Positions 30,810 to 43,000 of a stretch of 64,000 bases of DNA are shown here, piece after piece (the first letter of the stretch is position 1; the number at the start of each line of letters is the position of its first letter). The notes beneath the pieces were generated by a model, which made no database searches, had not been told where the DNA came from, and saw nothing but the letters and a program-made list of their open reading frames with translations. The position numbers and the translations under genes are program-made. Origin of the DNA: Mesorhabditis belari (lineage: Eukaryota; Nematoda; Chromadorea; Rhabditida; Rhabditidae); NCBI GenBank assembly GCA_958450365.1, contig CAUEEP010000924.1, positions 1,126,501 to 1,190,500 on the forward strand, written 5' to 3'.

Positions 30810-30817
30810 ATAAACTA

Positions 30818-30966
30818 TCCTTTAAGAATTTCTGAAAAGCTTGAGTTAGTTCATTTTTTCAAAGCTTTAAAGTCGAGGAGTCAAAAACGATGAAACACAA
30901 ACGTTTTTAAGCACTTTTTTTTCAAAACAGAAACCTATTTTGGCTTTGATAGTAACTTTTTTTAGT
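30818..30966. repeat. Dispersed 150-bp repeat, copy 2
   Basis: Second copy of the block at 27385-27535, immediately after the 15-bp minisatellite at 30671. Confidence 0.75.
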
Positions 30967-31942
30967 AATCAAACCATAAAACTCTTAGCTAATTGTAGTC
31001 ATTTAAGACTTACAAGACTTATAAGACAGTTAAGACTTACAAGAAACAGATAAGAGCTATGCAATCATTAGTAAATCTTTAAAACTTTTTTAACATTGAT
31101 AACAGATATTTAGAATTTAAAAGATTTGTCTTAAAATAGATAGATTTTGATAAGTTTTAGTCCCGAAGATCATTTTTTGCATTTTGGCACTTTGAAATCA
31201 AACAAAAAGAAGCCGGACAAGCGTGACGAATGAGAGAAAAAGCGATTCTCATCTCTCATCTTCGTTTCTCTATATGTGTGACTAATTTTTACTAAGAATG
31301 GAATACAAAGAGCCATAGGGAAATGTCGATGGTGTCTCTCCTCTCCTCTGTGATTCGTTTGAATGGGAAAGGATCTTTTGATTGGTACCGACTCCCATTC
31401 ATTGGGGTGGCTCTCCGTTGTGCAACCATCCACCGCTGGCCCTTTCCTCTCCACTGAAAAGACATCTGTTTTGCTGGAATTTCTTCTAGAAAATTACAGA
31501 AATCTCAATTTGAATTCAATTCGAATCTACATTAGCTGAGAAAATGGTGATAGAAAATGATAGAAAATGATTTGATGATTAGAAGATCTTGATTTGATTA
31601 GAATAGGAAATGATTCGATAGCCAGTCGAAATAATTGATCTCTGGCACAGTTGATTAGCTCAATACATCTCAATTTAGCAAAATAATTGATATCTTTGAT
31701 CTTTGCATCTCAATTAGAGTTTCCCAGCTAACTAGGGAAAGGAAAGGTGTGATAGAGCTTTGTGGTGATAGAGCTTTGAATGGGGATTCCGGATCTGCTT
31801 TTAGTTTTTCCAATGGAGCTCTGTATCGCCAGATAGCTGGCATCAAAGTTTTGAAGAGTGAATTTGTGCATTCCTAATTTGTACCTAATCAGAGTAGTTG
31901 ATTTCCTAAAAGTTGGACAATTTGGCAAATAAAGGTACTTGG

Positions 31943-32172
31943 CCTTGGTAACCAACTTGGTAACTTGGTAACTTGGTAACAGGTAACTTGACAACTTGGT
32001 AACTTGGCAACTTGGTAGCTTGGCAACATGGTAGCTTGACAACTTGGTAACTTGGTAACTTGACAACTTGGTAACTTGACAACTTGGTAACTTGATAACT
32101 TGGCAACATGGTAACTTGGCAACTTGATAACTTGGTAACTTGGCAGCTTGGTAACTTGGTAACTTGGTAGCC
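31943..32172. repeat. Minisatellite of AACTTGGT units
   Basis: 8-9 bp units (AACTTGGT, AACTTGAC, AACTTGGC) over about 230 bp. Confidence 0.85.
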
Positions 32173-32549
32173 GATTCAAAGGTTTTAACCGATTCAAACG
32201 TGGCGGAGGGACAAAATAGTCTCCTCTTCATCAGTAGATCGACTAAAAATCACTTTGTTTCTTATTTCCTTTTTGAAATCAATTGTTATGTTTCAGGGAT
32301 GGATTCTGGTGAAGAGGAGGAGTCTGATGAAGACTATTTCCAATAAGCAAACTGCTCGCTCCGTCATTGCCAATAGTCACATGATTGCACAAATTGATGA
32401 TCTCAACAGTCACATGATTGCACAAATTGATGGAGAAAACAGAGTAAACGAAAAGCTCGGGATATCAATTGGGCAATTGCTTTTATTTTTACTTCTGATG
32501 CTTGCTATGAACAACGACATGAATTCAAAGCCTCAACAAGAAAAACAAC

Positions 32550-32918
32550 TACCGTATTTTCTCTAATAGTAGTGCACCGAGTTGGTGACTATTTTACAGT
32601 TTCCAAGCTTTTGCAGAAGCTCAACACTCTAATCCCCCACTAGATCTCATCGTCAGCTACATTTTCCGACCCCACATCGATCGGTTCTGATAAGTGGTTC
32701 TCGAGATTTCGAGTAATTTAGGCAAGGCTCAGGGCAAGGCTCAGGGCAAGGCTCAGGGCAAGGCTCAGGGCAAGGCTCAGGGCAAGGCTCAGGGCAAGGC
32801 TCAGGGCAAGGCTCAGGGCAAGGCTCAGGGCAAGGCTCAGGGCAAGGCTCAGGGCAAGGCTCAGGGCAAGGCTCAGGGCAAGGCTCAGGGCAAGGCTAGT
32901 ATTAGAGAAAATACGGTA
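32550..32918 (+). mobile_element. MITE family X carrying an internal 12-bp minisatellite
   Basis: Inverted ends TACCGTATTTTCTCTAATAG (32550-32569) and its complement at 32899-32918. TA is at each edge, consistent with a TA-targeting Tc1/mariner-type parent. Between the shared interior and the right end sit about 14 tandem copies of AAGGCTCAGGGC (32722-32896). Confidence 0.7.
32722..32896. repeat. Minisatellite, 12-bp unit AAGGCTCAGGGC
   Basis: Fourteen identical units inside MITE family X; reads as a false repeated GKAQ peptide. Confidence 0.9.
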
Positions 32919-33365
32919 TCAACCGATTCGTTTTTGGTGTTAGTAAATGTGTTTCTTACTCATTTAGAACATTATGATTTCAAAATGAGTCAAAATAAAT
33001 GTGATATCAGACAACCGTAACTAATAAAATTCCTCAACATCCCTACAGTAATTATTGTGAATCATTTTTTCCTTGTTGACTTGCTAATAAGCGTGAAGGT
33101 GGGATCTGGCCTGGATCTAACCAGTAATCCGTTTCTTATTGACCTCCAAATTGGATCCACTCTAGATCTGTGTCCTGCTAATCCTGTGAAATTGCCATCT
33201 CCACCAAGTAGTCATCAAACTCTTGACTTTTGTAGAAAAAGGCAGAGATTCTTATGCAAATTTTAGACTAGTTTTCGATAGACGATAATGCTAAAAACAA
33301 TTTGGATCAGAAACAAATTGAAATTGATTGAAAATGACAATAACAATAAAGAATTGAGGATTTTC

Positions 33366-33455
33366 CTAGGCTAGGCTAGGCTTAGCTAGGCTTGGCTAAG
33401 CTAGGCTAGGCTTAGCTAGGCTTGGCTAAGCTAGGCTAGCTAGGCTTGGCTAGTA
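33366..33455. repeat. GGCTAGGCTT-type repeat, first block
   Basis: 10-11 bp units of CTAGGCTTGG and CTAAGCTAGG, related to the larger block at 34062. Confidence 0.8.
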
Positions 33456-33914
33456 AATCCATTCTTTCTTGCTTTAGCAGCACTGGGATTCATGATTTTT
33501 CATTCTCTGCCACTTTCAGATAAATTTTCTTCAACCAAATCCATTCCTAGCCACGAATTACCGCAATCCATAAATCCGGGGTAAAGAAGCGATCTCGATG
33601 GGTATTTACAGTCAGATCCTCCTCTTTTTTTTTTGCTCTACAACTCAAGAGGTGGAGGCCGGTGAGTCAATTACCCGTCTTTGGAGAGGAGGCTGAGACT
33701 GCGAGTGAGTCCATTTCGAGGAGTGGATTTGACCTGACCTTGTCCATCCCCACGCTCCTCATTACCGAGACTTGAACCAGAATAGACTTACCCCAGATTA
33801 CTCGTAATGGTTACGGTAGAATGAGCAAGAAAAATTTGGGGATTCAATGTTGGTAAAGAATGTCTCCTTACGGTTGGCAGGGTTGAGAAAAAGCGAAATT
33901 TCTAAGGCGAGGCA

Positions 33915-34065
33915 AGTTGGAGCCGTGGCGCAGTCGAGATCGCGCTCGTCTACAGCCCATAGGATACGGGTTCGACCCCCGTCGTGGCACTGGATTTTTT
34001 GTTTTGATTTTAAATGGCATAACTATATTGTGGACTTTATTGTCCAACATTATTCAATAAATCTA
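33915..34065 (+). mobile_element. tRNA-derived SINE family A copy
   Basis: A box GTGGCGCAGTCGAGATCGCG and a B-box arm with a perfect 5-bp stem around TTCGACC (ACGGG/CCCGT), ending CGTGGCAC. The following TTGATTTTAAATGGCATAAC matches the family A body. The acceptor strands do not pair. Confidence 0.55.
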
Positions 34066-34465
34066 TTGGCTTTGGCTTGGCTAGGCTTGGCTAGGTTTGG
34101 CTAAGCTAGGTTTGGCTAAGCTAGGTTTGGCTAAGCTAGGCTTGGCTAAGCTAGGCTGGGCTTGGCTTGGCTTGGGTTTGGCTAGGCTTGGGTTTGGCTA
34201 GGCTTGGCTAGACTTGGCTAAGTTAAGCTAGGCATGGCTAGGCTAGGCTTGGCTAAGCTAGGCTTGGCTAAGCTAGGTTTGGCTAAGCTAGGCTAGGCTT
34301 GGCTAGGTTTGGCTTTGGCTAGGCTTGGCTTGGTTAAGCTAGGCTTGGCTAGGCTTGGCTAGGCTTGGGTTTGGCTAGGCTTGGCTTTGGCTAGGCTTGG
34401 CTAGGTTTGGCTTTGGCCTGGCTATCTAGGCTTGGCTAGGCTAGGTTTAGCTAGCCTCGGCTTTT
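34062..34465. repeat. GGCTAGGCTT-type repeat, second block
   Basis: About 400 bp of the same units as 33366-33455, separated from it by a SINE family A copy. Confidence 0.85.
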
Positions 34466-35789
34466 AGCTTTTTTGCCAATTCTGAACTCTATTGAAGAAT
34501 TTAACGATATTCAGTTTGTTAGCTGAACAAGTTACACTTGAGTGAATGGTTTTCTTGCTTGATCTTTTGAATTTAGTTAGAACTTTACTTTCAAGGTACT
34601 CAAACCAAAAATTATTTCAAAAAATTATGTAGACAACCCCACTTTATCATTCTTGACGGTCAGATAAAGAGCTAGAAAAGGGAGGGGATGCAGCTGTCCC
34701 CTTTTCCTTTCCTTCATCTCTCCTAATTAGTGCATGTTCTATTATTGAAGGGATGAGCTGCTCTTTATAAGCAAAGATATTCAGTCAACGAAAGAGTAAA
34801 TGTTTCTCTTTGGGTACTGCGCGTAATCCGTTATCCTTTTGGTTTGAAGTTACCGCACTGGCGTTGGGGTGAGGCTAGTTTACTAGTTAAAAACGAGTTT
34901 ACTAGTTAACGAATCATCTTTCAACAAAGAATCATCTTACAAGAGAATTTCAACTGGATTTGGATGACAGATGACAGAAAGCCATAAACGATTTGACGCA
35001 GAATTTCACGCTGATTCCGAATCTGTTTTCCGTTTCTGATTTGGAGAACTCTATAAAAAGTTATAAGCGTTCAAAGTTTTGTATGGTTTATAAGCAGATT
35101 TATAAGCAGAAATCAGTTTATAAGCAGATTTTCCAGAGCTCTCAAGAAGTAGTGATGGCCAAGTGGCAGTGGGCTAGCAGTGGGCTAGCAGTGGACTAGA
35201 ATACAAGGCAGAGATTCAACAATACCAATAGGTTCGAGTCCGGCGTTCAACTTCTACTTTCAAATATCCAAATATCCAAATATCCAAATCCCGAAGCTCG
35301 TAAATTCTTCAAGCAATCATTCTCCATTTGCGTAATCGCCCAGTGTTGCGCGAGGACTTAAAATTGATGAGTTGTGGTGACAGAATGGTTGAAGGGATGA
35401 AGAAGAATGACCACCCAGCAGGAGGGCCAAGATTAGAGGCCATAAACGAAGAGGTGAGAGTTGACGGGGAAAAGGGATGACCCCTACTGTACCTGGAACT
35501 CTTTTTCGTGGGGTACCCGGGCAATTCTGTACATTCCCCATGCACATAATTGTTGCATAGGGGACAAAGCGGTCTCGCTGCCTAATTACTGAGTGTGTGG
35601 TGCCCCGCCGAGCCTCGCCAAGAGGCTAGGAGACTCAATCAGCCGGCTAGTAGTTGAACTTTTGAAAATTTGCGTTAAATATAAGTCTAAGTACTGGCAA
35701 TAGTTATATCTAGTCCTTTCAAATTGTTCAATTCAGCCTTTTCAACGATTGACAGTCAAAATTGGCCTTTATTCTCTAAAGAACCAGCC
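34466..35789. other. Gene-free stretch
   Basis: No coding sense on either strand. Contains short repeats (CAGTGGGCTAG at 35165, AAATATCC at 35261) and a B-box-like GGTTCGAGTCC at 35231. Confidence 0.4.
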
Positions 35790-35990
35790 GAAAAACCCGT
35801 CTAAGGACTGCTTAAGGGGATGTTTTTTCGGCCCGACCACTGTGTAGCCATGGCGCAGTCGGGAGGGCGCTCGTCCACGGCCCGAGTCCGCCTCCCCGGC
35901 TGGCCCGGGTTCGACTCCCGGCTGTGTCAAAGCTTTTTGCTCTTTAAAAAACAAAATATCAGATAGAAAACTAGATATAATTCAAAGCCT
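35790..35990 (+). mobile_element. tRNA-derived SINE family A copy with enlarged anticodon region
   Basis: A box TGGCGCAGTCGGGAGGGCGC near 35850 and B box GGGTTCGACTCCC near 35908, with about 40 bases between them that do not form a normal anticodon arm. The preceding GGGGATGTTTTTTCGGCCCG resembles the family leader. Confidence 0.55.
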
Positions 35991-36042
35991 AATAAACTAA
36001 AAATCATATAAATCGGCTTATTGGAAGCCGAGAACCATGTAC

Positions 36043-36082
36043 AAACGGACGGACGGACAAACACTGCTCTTTTATATATAGG
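36043..36082. repeat. Unexpanded relative of the 11846 minisatellite
   Basis: In inverse orientation TATAAAAGAGCAGTGTTTGT is followed by CCGTCCGTCCGTTTGT. The sequence AATAAAAGAGCAGCGTCTGT flanks the 11846 array in the same relative position. Confidence 0.6.
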
Positions 36083-36791
36083 CCAGCTTTCTGATACCAG
36101 TTTTATCCAAGAGATTGGGTAGAGATTGAGTAGAGATTGGGTAAAAGACTGAGAGACGTGTATTTTAAAAGCATTAGGCCTTTTGGTTCATGTTTCTTCA
36201 AGCTACTACTCTATATTAACAATTTAAGCAACTTTCAACAACAACACTCGAAAAAACGATCGTTTTATTACGACTTATCGTTACGATAAGTTTACGAGAA
36301 TTTCGCGCAGGTGTTTCAGTAAGAAAAGTGACGTAAGACAAGGGAAGAACATTAGCAAAGAATGCAATAAAGCCAGGATAGATTAGGCTAAGATTTAGAA
36401 CAACTTTTGATGAATACTTTTGGTACTTTTGGCTGTACGTGGCTTTTCCTTTTAAAAACTAAAGCTTTTCCTAACTCTAATGATGTTATAACAATCATAT
36501 GTTATAAAAAGATCGATTTAAATCTGTTGAACTCAGCTCCTCATCTTTCTTTTGACACGAAATCTCCAGTTTCTGCTCTAAACGTGCTCCAATCAACAGC
36601 TATTCATAAGCGGAAGGGAAATGTGAAGAAAATTTGAAGAAAGAAATGATCCGATCGACTCCATTTCTTCAATAATCTCTCCGATCAAACTCAATTTTGC
36701 CTTTACACTTTTGATTGACTTGAGCTTGATGAATGGACTTGATTTTTGATTATGGATAAGTCTGTTTTTTGCCGGCACTAGAACTAGTGAT

Positions 36792-37386
36792 AGCTTAGCT
36801 TCAAGATAGCCTAGGAATAGATAGCCTAGCTTCGAGATAGTCTAGCTTCAAGATAGCCTAGAGATAGCTTAGCTTCGAGATAGCCTAGGGTATCTAGCGT
36901 AGCTTCAAGATAGTCTAGCTTCCAGATAGTCTAACTTCAAGGTAGCCTAGGAATAGCTAGTCTAGCTTCAAGATAACCTAGCTTCAAGATAACCTAGCTT
37001 CAAGATAGCCTAGCTTCAAGATAGTCTAGCTTCAAGATAGCCTAAGGCCAGCTTAGCTTCAAGATAGCCTAGGGTATCTAGCCTAGCTTCAAGATAGTCT
37101 AGCTTCCAGATAGCCTAGTTTCAAGATAGCCTAGAGATAGCTTAGCTTCAAGATAGCCTAGGGTATCTAGCCTAGCTTCAAGATAATCTAGCTTCAAGAT
37201 AGCCTAACTTCAAGGTAGCCAAGGAATAGCTAGTCTAGCTTCAAGATGGCCTAACATCAAGATAGTCTAGCTTCAAGATAGTCTAGCTTCAAGATAGCCT
37301 AGCTTCAAGATAGCCTAGGGATAGCTTAGCTTCAAGATAACCTAGAGATAGCTCAGCTTCAAGATAGCCTAGAGATAGCTATGTTA
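36792..37386. repeat. Minisatellite, ~18-bp unit AGCTTCAAGATAGCCTAG
   Basis: About 32 diverged units over 595 bp with GGGTATCTAGC and GAGATAGCT spacers, suggesting an old array with higher-order structure. Confidence 0.85.
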
Positions 37387-38263
37387 CCAGCTTACTAGCT
37401 TGCAGTTATCAACTCAAGAATTGATAACTGCAAGCTAGTCACTAGCAAAACCAGATCCAATTCAATTTTGAACCCTATGGCTCGTCTGTGATTCAACAAT
37501 TAGAAACAACAATAGAACTAATTAGGACAATTAGATTGATTTCTCAAGTTTCTATACTTTACACAGTTTTTACAGCTATCTAAATAGTAATAGCTCGAAG
37601 ATCGAAGATTTCGAATAGTTTACCAATTCTTTCAAAGAGTGTTTATATCAATCTCTCGTGTTGTCGCTTTTTTTTTTGAAGTTGTGATGATCGGCTGATA
37701 GACTGAAAAGAGAAAAGACTGAGAAAAGACGGAAAAGGGGGTCATCCTAACAATAAGAGAATGCACAAGATGGTGAGAACAAAGGAATCCCATCCACCCC
37801 AAGCAGTGATTGTTTGCGATGTAAGCGAGAAGCGCCCCTTCTCCTACAGCTGGCTTTTTCATGTCTTTTTCTTTTATCATTACATAGACAAATATTTGGA
37901 AAGAACTGTAGATTTGCTCTTTTTTTCAGTTAAAGTTTGAAATTTGAAAGGATTTTGGGGGATTGGGGATTTTGAGTGATTGGAAGAAGTGGAAATAGCT
38001 TTACAGACAGCTAATCTTTTGTTTCACTGCAATATTAGCTACAATCTTAGCTTACAAAGCTAATACAAGCAATTAGGTAGCTTTACTTTTCTTCTAAAAA
38101 CATTTGAATCTATCAATTGAATACTTTTCTTCTAAAATACTGTTAAACTATACTATTAAACTATACTATTAAACTAGACTTTTGCATTAGTTTATAAGCT
38201 TGTAACTTTTTTACACTTTACACAGTTTTTACAGAGTTTTTACAGCTATCTAAATAGTAATAG

Positions 38264-38476
38264 CTTTTAAGTTAGATCACTTAGAAGTTAGATCACTTAG
38301 AAGTTAGATTACTTAGAAGTTAGATCACTTAGAAGTTAGATCACTTAGAAGTTAGATTACTTAGAAGTTAGATCACTTAGAAGTTAGATTACTTAGAAGT
38401 TAGATCACTTAGAAGTTAGATCACTTAGAAGTTAGATCACTTAGAAGTTAGATTACTTAGAAGATCACTTAGAAGC
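38264..38476. repeat. Minisatellite, 16-bp unit ACTTAGAAGTTAGATC
   Basis: About 13 units, differing only at GATCAC/GATTAC. Confidence 0.9.
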
Positions 38477-38565
38477 TACTACTATTAGCTATTAAAATGC
38501 TAATCTTGTTGACAGTTGACAAGTTGAAATTTGCTGTTTACCACCGTTGGACCTCGCTCAACCAC

Positions 38566-38950
38566 AAATCTTAAAAAGCCAAGATCTTAAAGAGCCTAGA
38601 CCTTAAAGAGCCTAGAGCTTCAAGAGCCAAGATCTTAAAGATCCAAGAGCTTCATGTTCCAAGAGCTTCATGTTCCAAGAGCTTCAAGCTTTCCAAGAGC
38701 TTCAAGCTTTCCAAGATCTTCAAGCTTTCCAAGAGCTTCAAGCTTTCCAAGAGCTTCAAGCTTTCCAAGAGCTTCAAGCTTTCCAAGAGCTTCAAGCTTT
38801 CCAATAGCTTCAAGCTTTCCAAGATCTCTAAGATCTCCAAGATCTTCAAGCTTTCCAATAGCTTCAAGCTTTCCAAGATCTCTAAGATCTCCAAGATCTT
38901 CAAGCTTTCCAATAGCTTCAAGCTTTCCAAAATCTCTAAGATCCCCACAA
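38566..38950. repeat. Minisatellite, 18-bp unit AAGAGCTTCAAGCTTTCC
   Basis: About 20 units; unit length divisible by three gives long false Leu/Glu-rich frames on the minus strand. Confidence 0.9.
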
Positions 38951-39410
38951 TCAAGTCTCCTATCAAATCAAATCTCTAAGCCTCAAAAGTCTATTATCTA
39001 TCTCTATAAACATAAGCTCAAAATTTTTTTTGAATGAATCCCTTTTCTGGGTGAATGGTTGATTCTCGGGAAAGCTCTCGGGGAGGGTGACACGCATCGC
39101 ATAAAAAAGCCTAAAAGAGTGTGCCTAAAAAAGTGTGCTCAAAAACGTGTGCTCAAAAAAAGTGTACCCAAAAAAAGAATCGGGAGAAAACCTTGGCAAT
39201 TGCTGACAGTTTCCCCAATGAAAAGGCGCCATATTAGAAAAATTGGTTAATAGGGTTGAAAATGGGGAAAAAGTTGTAGTAAATTGTCTTTTTTTTGATC
39301 TATCTGGCAGTTAGGTGTTCCTATTTGCTCAGATCACAAACTGCTTCCACAATTGTCTATCCTTTGCTATTGTCATCTAGTGTTTCGTATCTTGATTCGT
39401 CCTGGTTCGA

Positions 39411-39722
39411 AGTCTTCGAAGCGTTCGTTCGAAGCGTTCGTTCGAAGCGTTCGTTCGAAGCGTTCGTTTGAAGCGTTCGTTCGAAGCGTTCGTTTGAAGC
39501 GTTCGTTCGAAGCGTTCGTTCGAAGCGTTCGTTCGAAGCGTTCGTTTGAAGCGTTCGTTCGAAGCGTTCGTTCGAAGCGTTCGTTTGAAGCGTTCGTTCG
39601 AAGCGTTCGTTCGAAGCGTTCGTTCGAAGCGTTCGTTTGAAGCGTTCGTTTGAAGCGTTCGTTCGAAGCGTTCGTTCGAAGCGTTCGTTTGAAGCGTTCG
39701 TTTGAAGCGTTCGTTCGAAGCG
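39411..39722. repeat. Minisatellite, 13-bp unit GAAGCGTTCGTTC
   Basis: About 24 units with a single C/T variant position; CpG-rich and containing TTCGAA palindromes. Confidence 0.9.
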
Positions 39723-39734
39723 AAGTCGACTTGC

Positions 39735-40018
39735 TTACTACTAACTAACTAATTAACTAACTAACTAACTAACTAACTGTACTAACTGTACCAGATATCA
39801 ATTGTTTGCTAGATCTCAAAGTACTGAGTACTTAAGGCTTTGTTAGCTACTCAATGTACTTAAGGCTTTGTTAACTACTCCAGTACTTAGGGCTTTGTTA
39901 ACTACTCAATGTACTTAAGGCTTTGTTAACTACTCAAAGTACTAAAGCCTTTGTTAACTACTCCAGTACTTAAGGCTTTGTTAACCTTTGTTAACCTTTG
40001 TTAACCTTTGTTAAGCTT
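39735..40018. repeat. AACT repeat followed by ACTTAAGGCTTTGTTAACTA units
   Basis: A (AACT)n tract at 39735-39778, then about six ~30-bp units at 39825-39985, then four TTTGTTAACC units. Confidence 0.8.
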
Positions 40019-40764
40019 AGTTTCTTAACCAATCGTCAATTAGTTTTGGCTGAAATTTTGGCTGATTCAAAAAAATTCAAATATTACCCTTTCTGCGAAC
40101 TATTAGACTCAATTTTGGAATCTTTTTCAATTTGAATCCCCATTCACTTATGAATTGTGTTCAATTGTTTGATTTTTAAGAACGAAAGACTCTTTTCGGG
40201 GTTCATTTCAATCAAAAGAGACCCATTCTTTTCTCGGAAACGCGCCAAAATGTTTCTCTGTTTCTCTGTTTTCCCTTTCCCCATTCATTAGTGTGACCAG
40301 GGTTGTATCAATTTGAACATCCCTTTTATATTTATGCACCTGCTTTCAAATTCACAGACTTTCAGACTTTCCCCCGGTCTCTTTTCCGTGCAAATAGCTG
40401 CCCCACAATAGCTGAGAACTTGAAACAATTCGATCATTTGATTCAAGCTCTGATTCATTTGATTCAAGCAAGAAAATCCGTATGAATCATTGAAAGGAAA
40501 ATTGAAATGAATCATTGAAATGAAACACTGAATTGAAAAGAGAAATTTGGAAAGTTTGGAAAGTTTGGAAAGTTATAAAAGAACAAACAAAAGCAGGAAA
40601 TGAAACAAATCAAATCAAAATTGAAGCACAATACCTGATCTTTATCTTCCTAACTACAGCCGTACTTTAAGCTCAAACAAACACTTGTTCTTTAGCATAC
40701 TGTTTTGCATTTCATGCTGTAGGATGTTTTTCATGGATAGAATGATTTTCATTTGTCTACAGCC
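40019..40764. other. Gene-free stretch
   Basis: No gene or long repeat; only a short GGAAAGTTT triplication at 40546-40573. Confidence 0.4.
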
Positions 40765-40930
40765 GTGTTTCCTTTTTCCTATGTGGCGCAGTTGTGAGCG
40801 CGCTTGTCTACGACTCACACGCTTGTCTACGGCCCCGGGTTCAACCCCGCTTAGTGCCATTCGCTTAGTGCCATTCTTCTTTGGCTTTTTGATTCAATCT
40901 TTATCCAACTTTAATCCCAAAAGGTTTAGA
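40765..40930 (+). mobile_element. tRNA-derived SINE family A copy with internal duplication
   Basis: A box TGTGGCGCAGTTGTGAGCGC near 40782. The segment CGCTTGTCTACG occurs twice before the B box GGGTTCAACCCC. The end TTAGTGCCATTCGC is also doubled (TTAGTGCCATTC follows again). The body starts with TTTTTGATTCAATC. Confidence 0.5.
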
Positions 40931-41045
40931 ATCAAGTAAGATCAAAAGTTGAACACCGTAAGATAGCATTAGCATCGTTTTTGTTGATTTGAATCGATTA
41001 GTACCATTTGTTCATTGGTTAACAGCAAGTAAAAGGATAACTGGA

Positions 41046-41512
41046 TCTACATCAACAACAGATTCCTTAATATCTACATCTACAACAGCTTCCTTAAGAT
41101 CTATATCCACAACAACCTCCATAACACCTACATCTACCTACAACAGATTCCTTAAGATCTACATCAACAACAGCTTCCTTAAGATCTACATCAACAACAG
41201 ATTCCTTAAGATCTACATCAACAACAGCTTCCTTAAGATCTGCATCCACAATAGCCTCCATAACACCTACATCTACCTACAACAGATTCCTTAAGATCTA
41301 CATCAACAACAGCTTCCTTAAGATCTACATCGTCAACTGCTTCCTTAAGATCTACATCAACAACAGATTCCTTAAGATCTACATCAACAACAGCTTTCTT
41401 AAGATCTACATCCACAACAGCCTCCATAACACCTACATCTACCTACAACAGCTTCCTTAAGATCTACATCCACAACAGCTTCCTTAAGATCTACATCAAC
41501 AACAGCTTCCTG
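41046..41512. repeat. Minisatellite, 27-bp unit of TACATCAACAACAGCTTCCT
   Basis: About 17 units alternating AGCTTCC and AGATTCC forms, with larger blocks carrying ATAACACCTACATCTACC. The false frames it produces are not genes. Confidence 0.85.
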
Positions 41513-41624
41513 ATTCCTGGAGCTTAAAATTTCCTAAACCTTGGTTGTAAACAATCTGATAGTAAAGTTAAGGTTAAACAAAAGGTAGTTCTCTCTCTTC
41601 CTTTCTTTCTGCTTCCTCTCTTTC

Positions 41625-41760
41625 TCTTCCTTATCTTTCCTATTTCTTCTTGTACAAAGAAGGCTGATAGCTCATTGGTAGAGGTGGCTGTTTTGTACTC
41701 ATCTGCCGATACTGTACTTTGTACTCATCTGCAGAAGGTTCAATTCCCCAATTTCTTTGC
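41625..41760 (+). mobile_element. tRNA-derived element family B
   Basis: A pyrimidine-rich leader (TTCCTATTTCTTCTTGTACA) precedes A box GATAGCTCATTGGTAGAGG and B box AGGTTCAATTCC. The 15-bp TTTGTACTCATCTGC occurs twice between the boxes (41691-41705, 41719-41733), so the anticodon arm is duplicated and this cannot be a working tRNA. Confidence 0.5.
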
Positions 41761-42514
41761 TATTCATTTCTTTACTATCCTTGAACTGTTATTGATAACC
41801 CAATAAATTCTTTCACAAATCTCTTCACTGATTTCACCATCCATTCAATCCAAAAAGGTGTTGTAAACTTGACAATCTCTCGATCCTTTTCCATTCTCCG
41901 TTTACCTGAAAGGCAACAATTTCTCAACAATTCTCAACAATTCTCAAGGCAAACGATAGCCAAAGAGATGTGCGCGAATGGCGTTTTTCGACGTTTTTAT
42001 GGCCTCTCGATACTAATGGTGCTTTAAGGCAGAAATCGGGGATTCAGGAATGAGCAAAAGGGAGGGAAAGGAGGGGGAAAGAGAAGGGTGACGGATGCGA
42101 AGGACTTGTCACCATCGCCTATTCTTCCAACCGATTGCTCAGGTGCTGAAATGTAGCTGAAAACACTAGCATTATTGAATTGGTTTTTAGTCCATTTACT
42201 CTCTCATTTCTCAATGTGCTTGTGGAAAAATGAGCAGTTAATTTTTCAACAAACCACTGCAGTCTGTGACTCTTAAACGAAAAATTTCATGTAAAAACTT
42301 GACTCTTGTAGCTAGTGTTATAGTTTTTGACTCAAGTAAGGCTCAGCCTCTCTGGTGCACTTGATTTCTTAATTGTAGCTAGAAGTAGCTAGAAATGGTA
42401 CAAATTAGCTAGAATCTAGAAATGATCTGGAATCTGGCTGATCAAAAAGCTCTCAACTAATCAAAGTTCTCAACCGCTTTTCTGCCGATTAAGCTGCGTC
42501 TTTGGACAGCTCAA

Positions 42515-42600
42515 ATTCGGCCGTTCCAACTGGTTAAGTGTCTTGGATCTTAGTCGGAAGCTCCCAGGAGATCAATCGAGTTCAATCCCTCCGGCTAGAT
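42515..42600 (+). tRNA. tRNA-Leu-like sequence, probable pseudogene
   Basis: A box CCAACTGGTTAAGTG, a GATCTTAGTCGGAAGCTCC middle and B box GAGTTCAATCCC. It shares the CTTAGTCG middle with 61035-61125. Acceptor pairing is weak. Confidence 0.35.
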
Positions 42601-42896
42601 TGGCTCTAGATTGGCTCTGGATTGGCTCTAGATTGGCTCTAGATTATTGACTCTTTCCCATCTGAGTTTCTTCTTTTCTTGTATCTTTGTGTAATATGAT
42701 TTGTGTAAATAAATGTAGCTCTAACAATAAATCGTAGCTTGTTGTAATTGTAAAGTTTAAGTTGATTAAAAGTTGAACTTTAACTTGTCAAAAGTCCCCC
42801 ATGACTATGAATCGTTAGATGCCTCTTTTCAGGATTCACTCTCAGCGGGTGCGAGTCTCGGCTTGTCTTTGGTAACCGGAGAAGTGCTGTGGGGAA

Positions 42897-43000
42897 AGGA
42901 GGAAAGGAGGAAAGGAAAGGAAAGGAAAGGAAAGGAAAGAAGAGGAAGGGAAAGAAGAGGAAGGGAAAGAAGAGGAAAGGAAAGAAGAGGAAAGGAAAGC
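42897..43000. repeat. Polypurine GGAAA tract
   Basis: About 100 bp of GGAAA and AGAGGAA units, strictly purine on the + strand. Confidence 0.8.

Noticed and set aside
32298..32345. Possible terminal exon after a TTTCAG acceptor, encoding acidic MDSGEEEESDEDYFQ
   Set aside because: Looks tempting, but no upstream exon with matching phase was found across the preceding minisatellite; too short to support.
32694..33020. Repeated GKAQ peptide, superficially like a repeat protein
   Set aside because: The tandem units are inside an inverted-repeat element and the sequence outside the array has no coding character.
38652..39037. Leu/Glu- and Ser/Phe-rich open frames resembling repeat domains
   Set aside because: 18-bp minisatellite read in frame; both strands open.
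41046..41427. Val-Asp-Leu-Lys-Glu repeat open frame on the minus strand
   Set aside because: 27-bp minisatellite; no flanking exons or signals.
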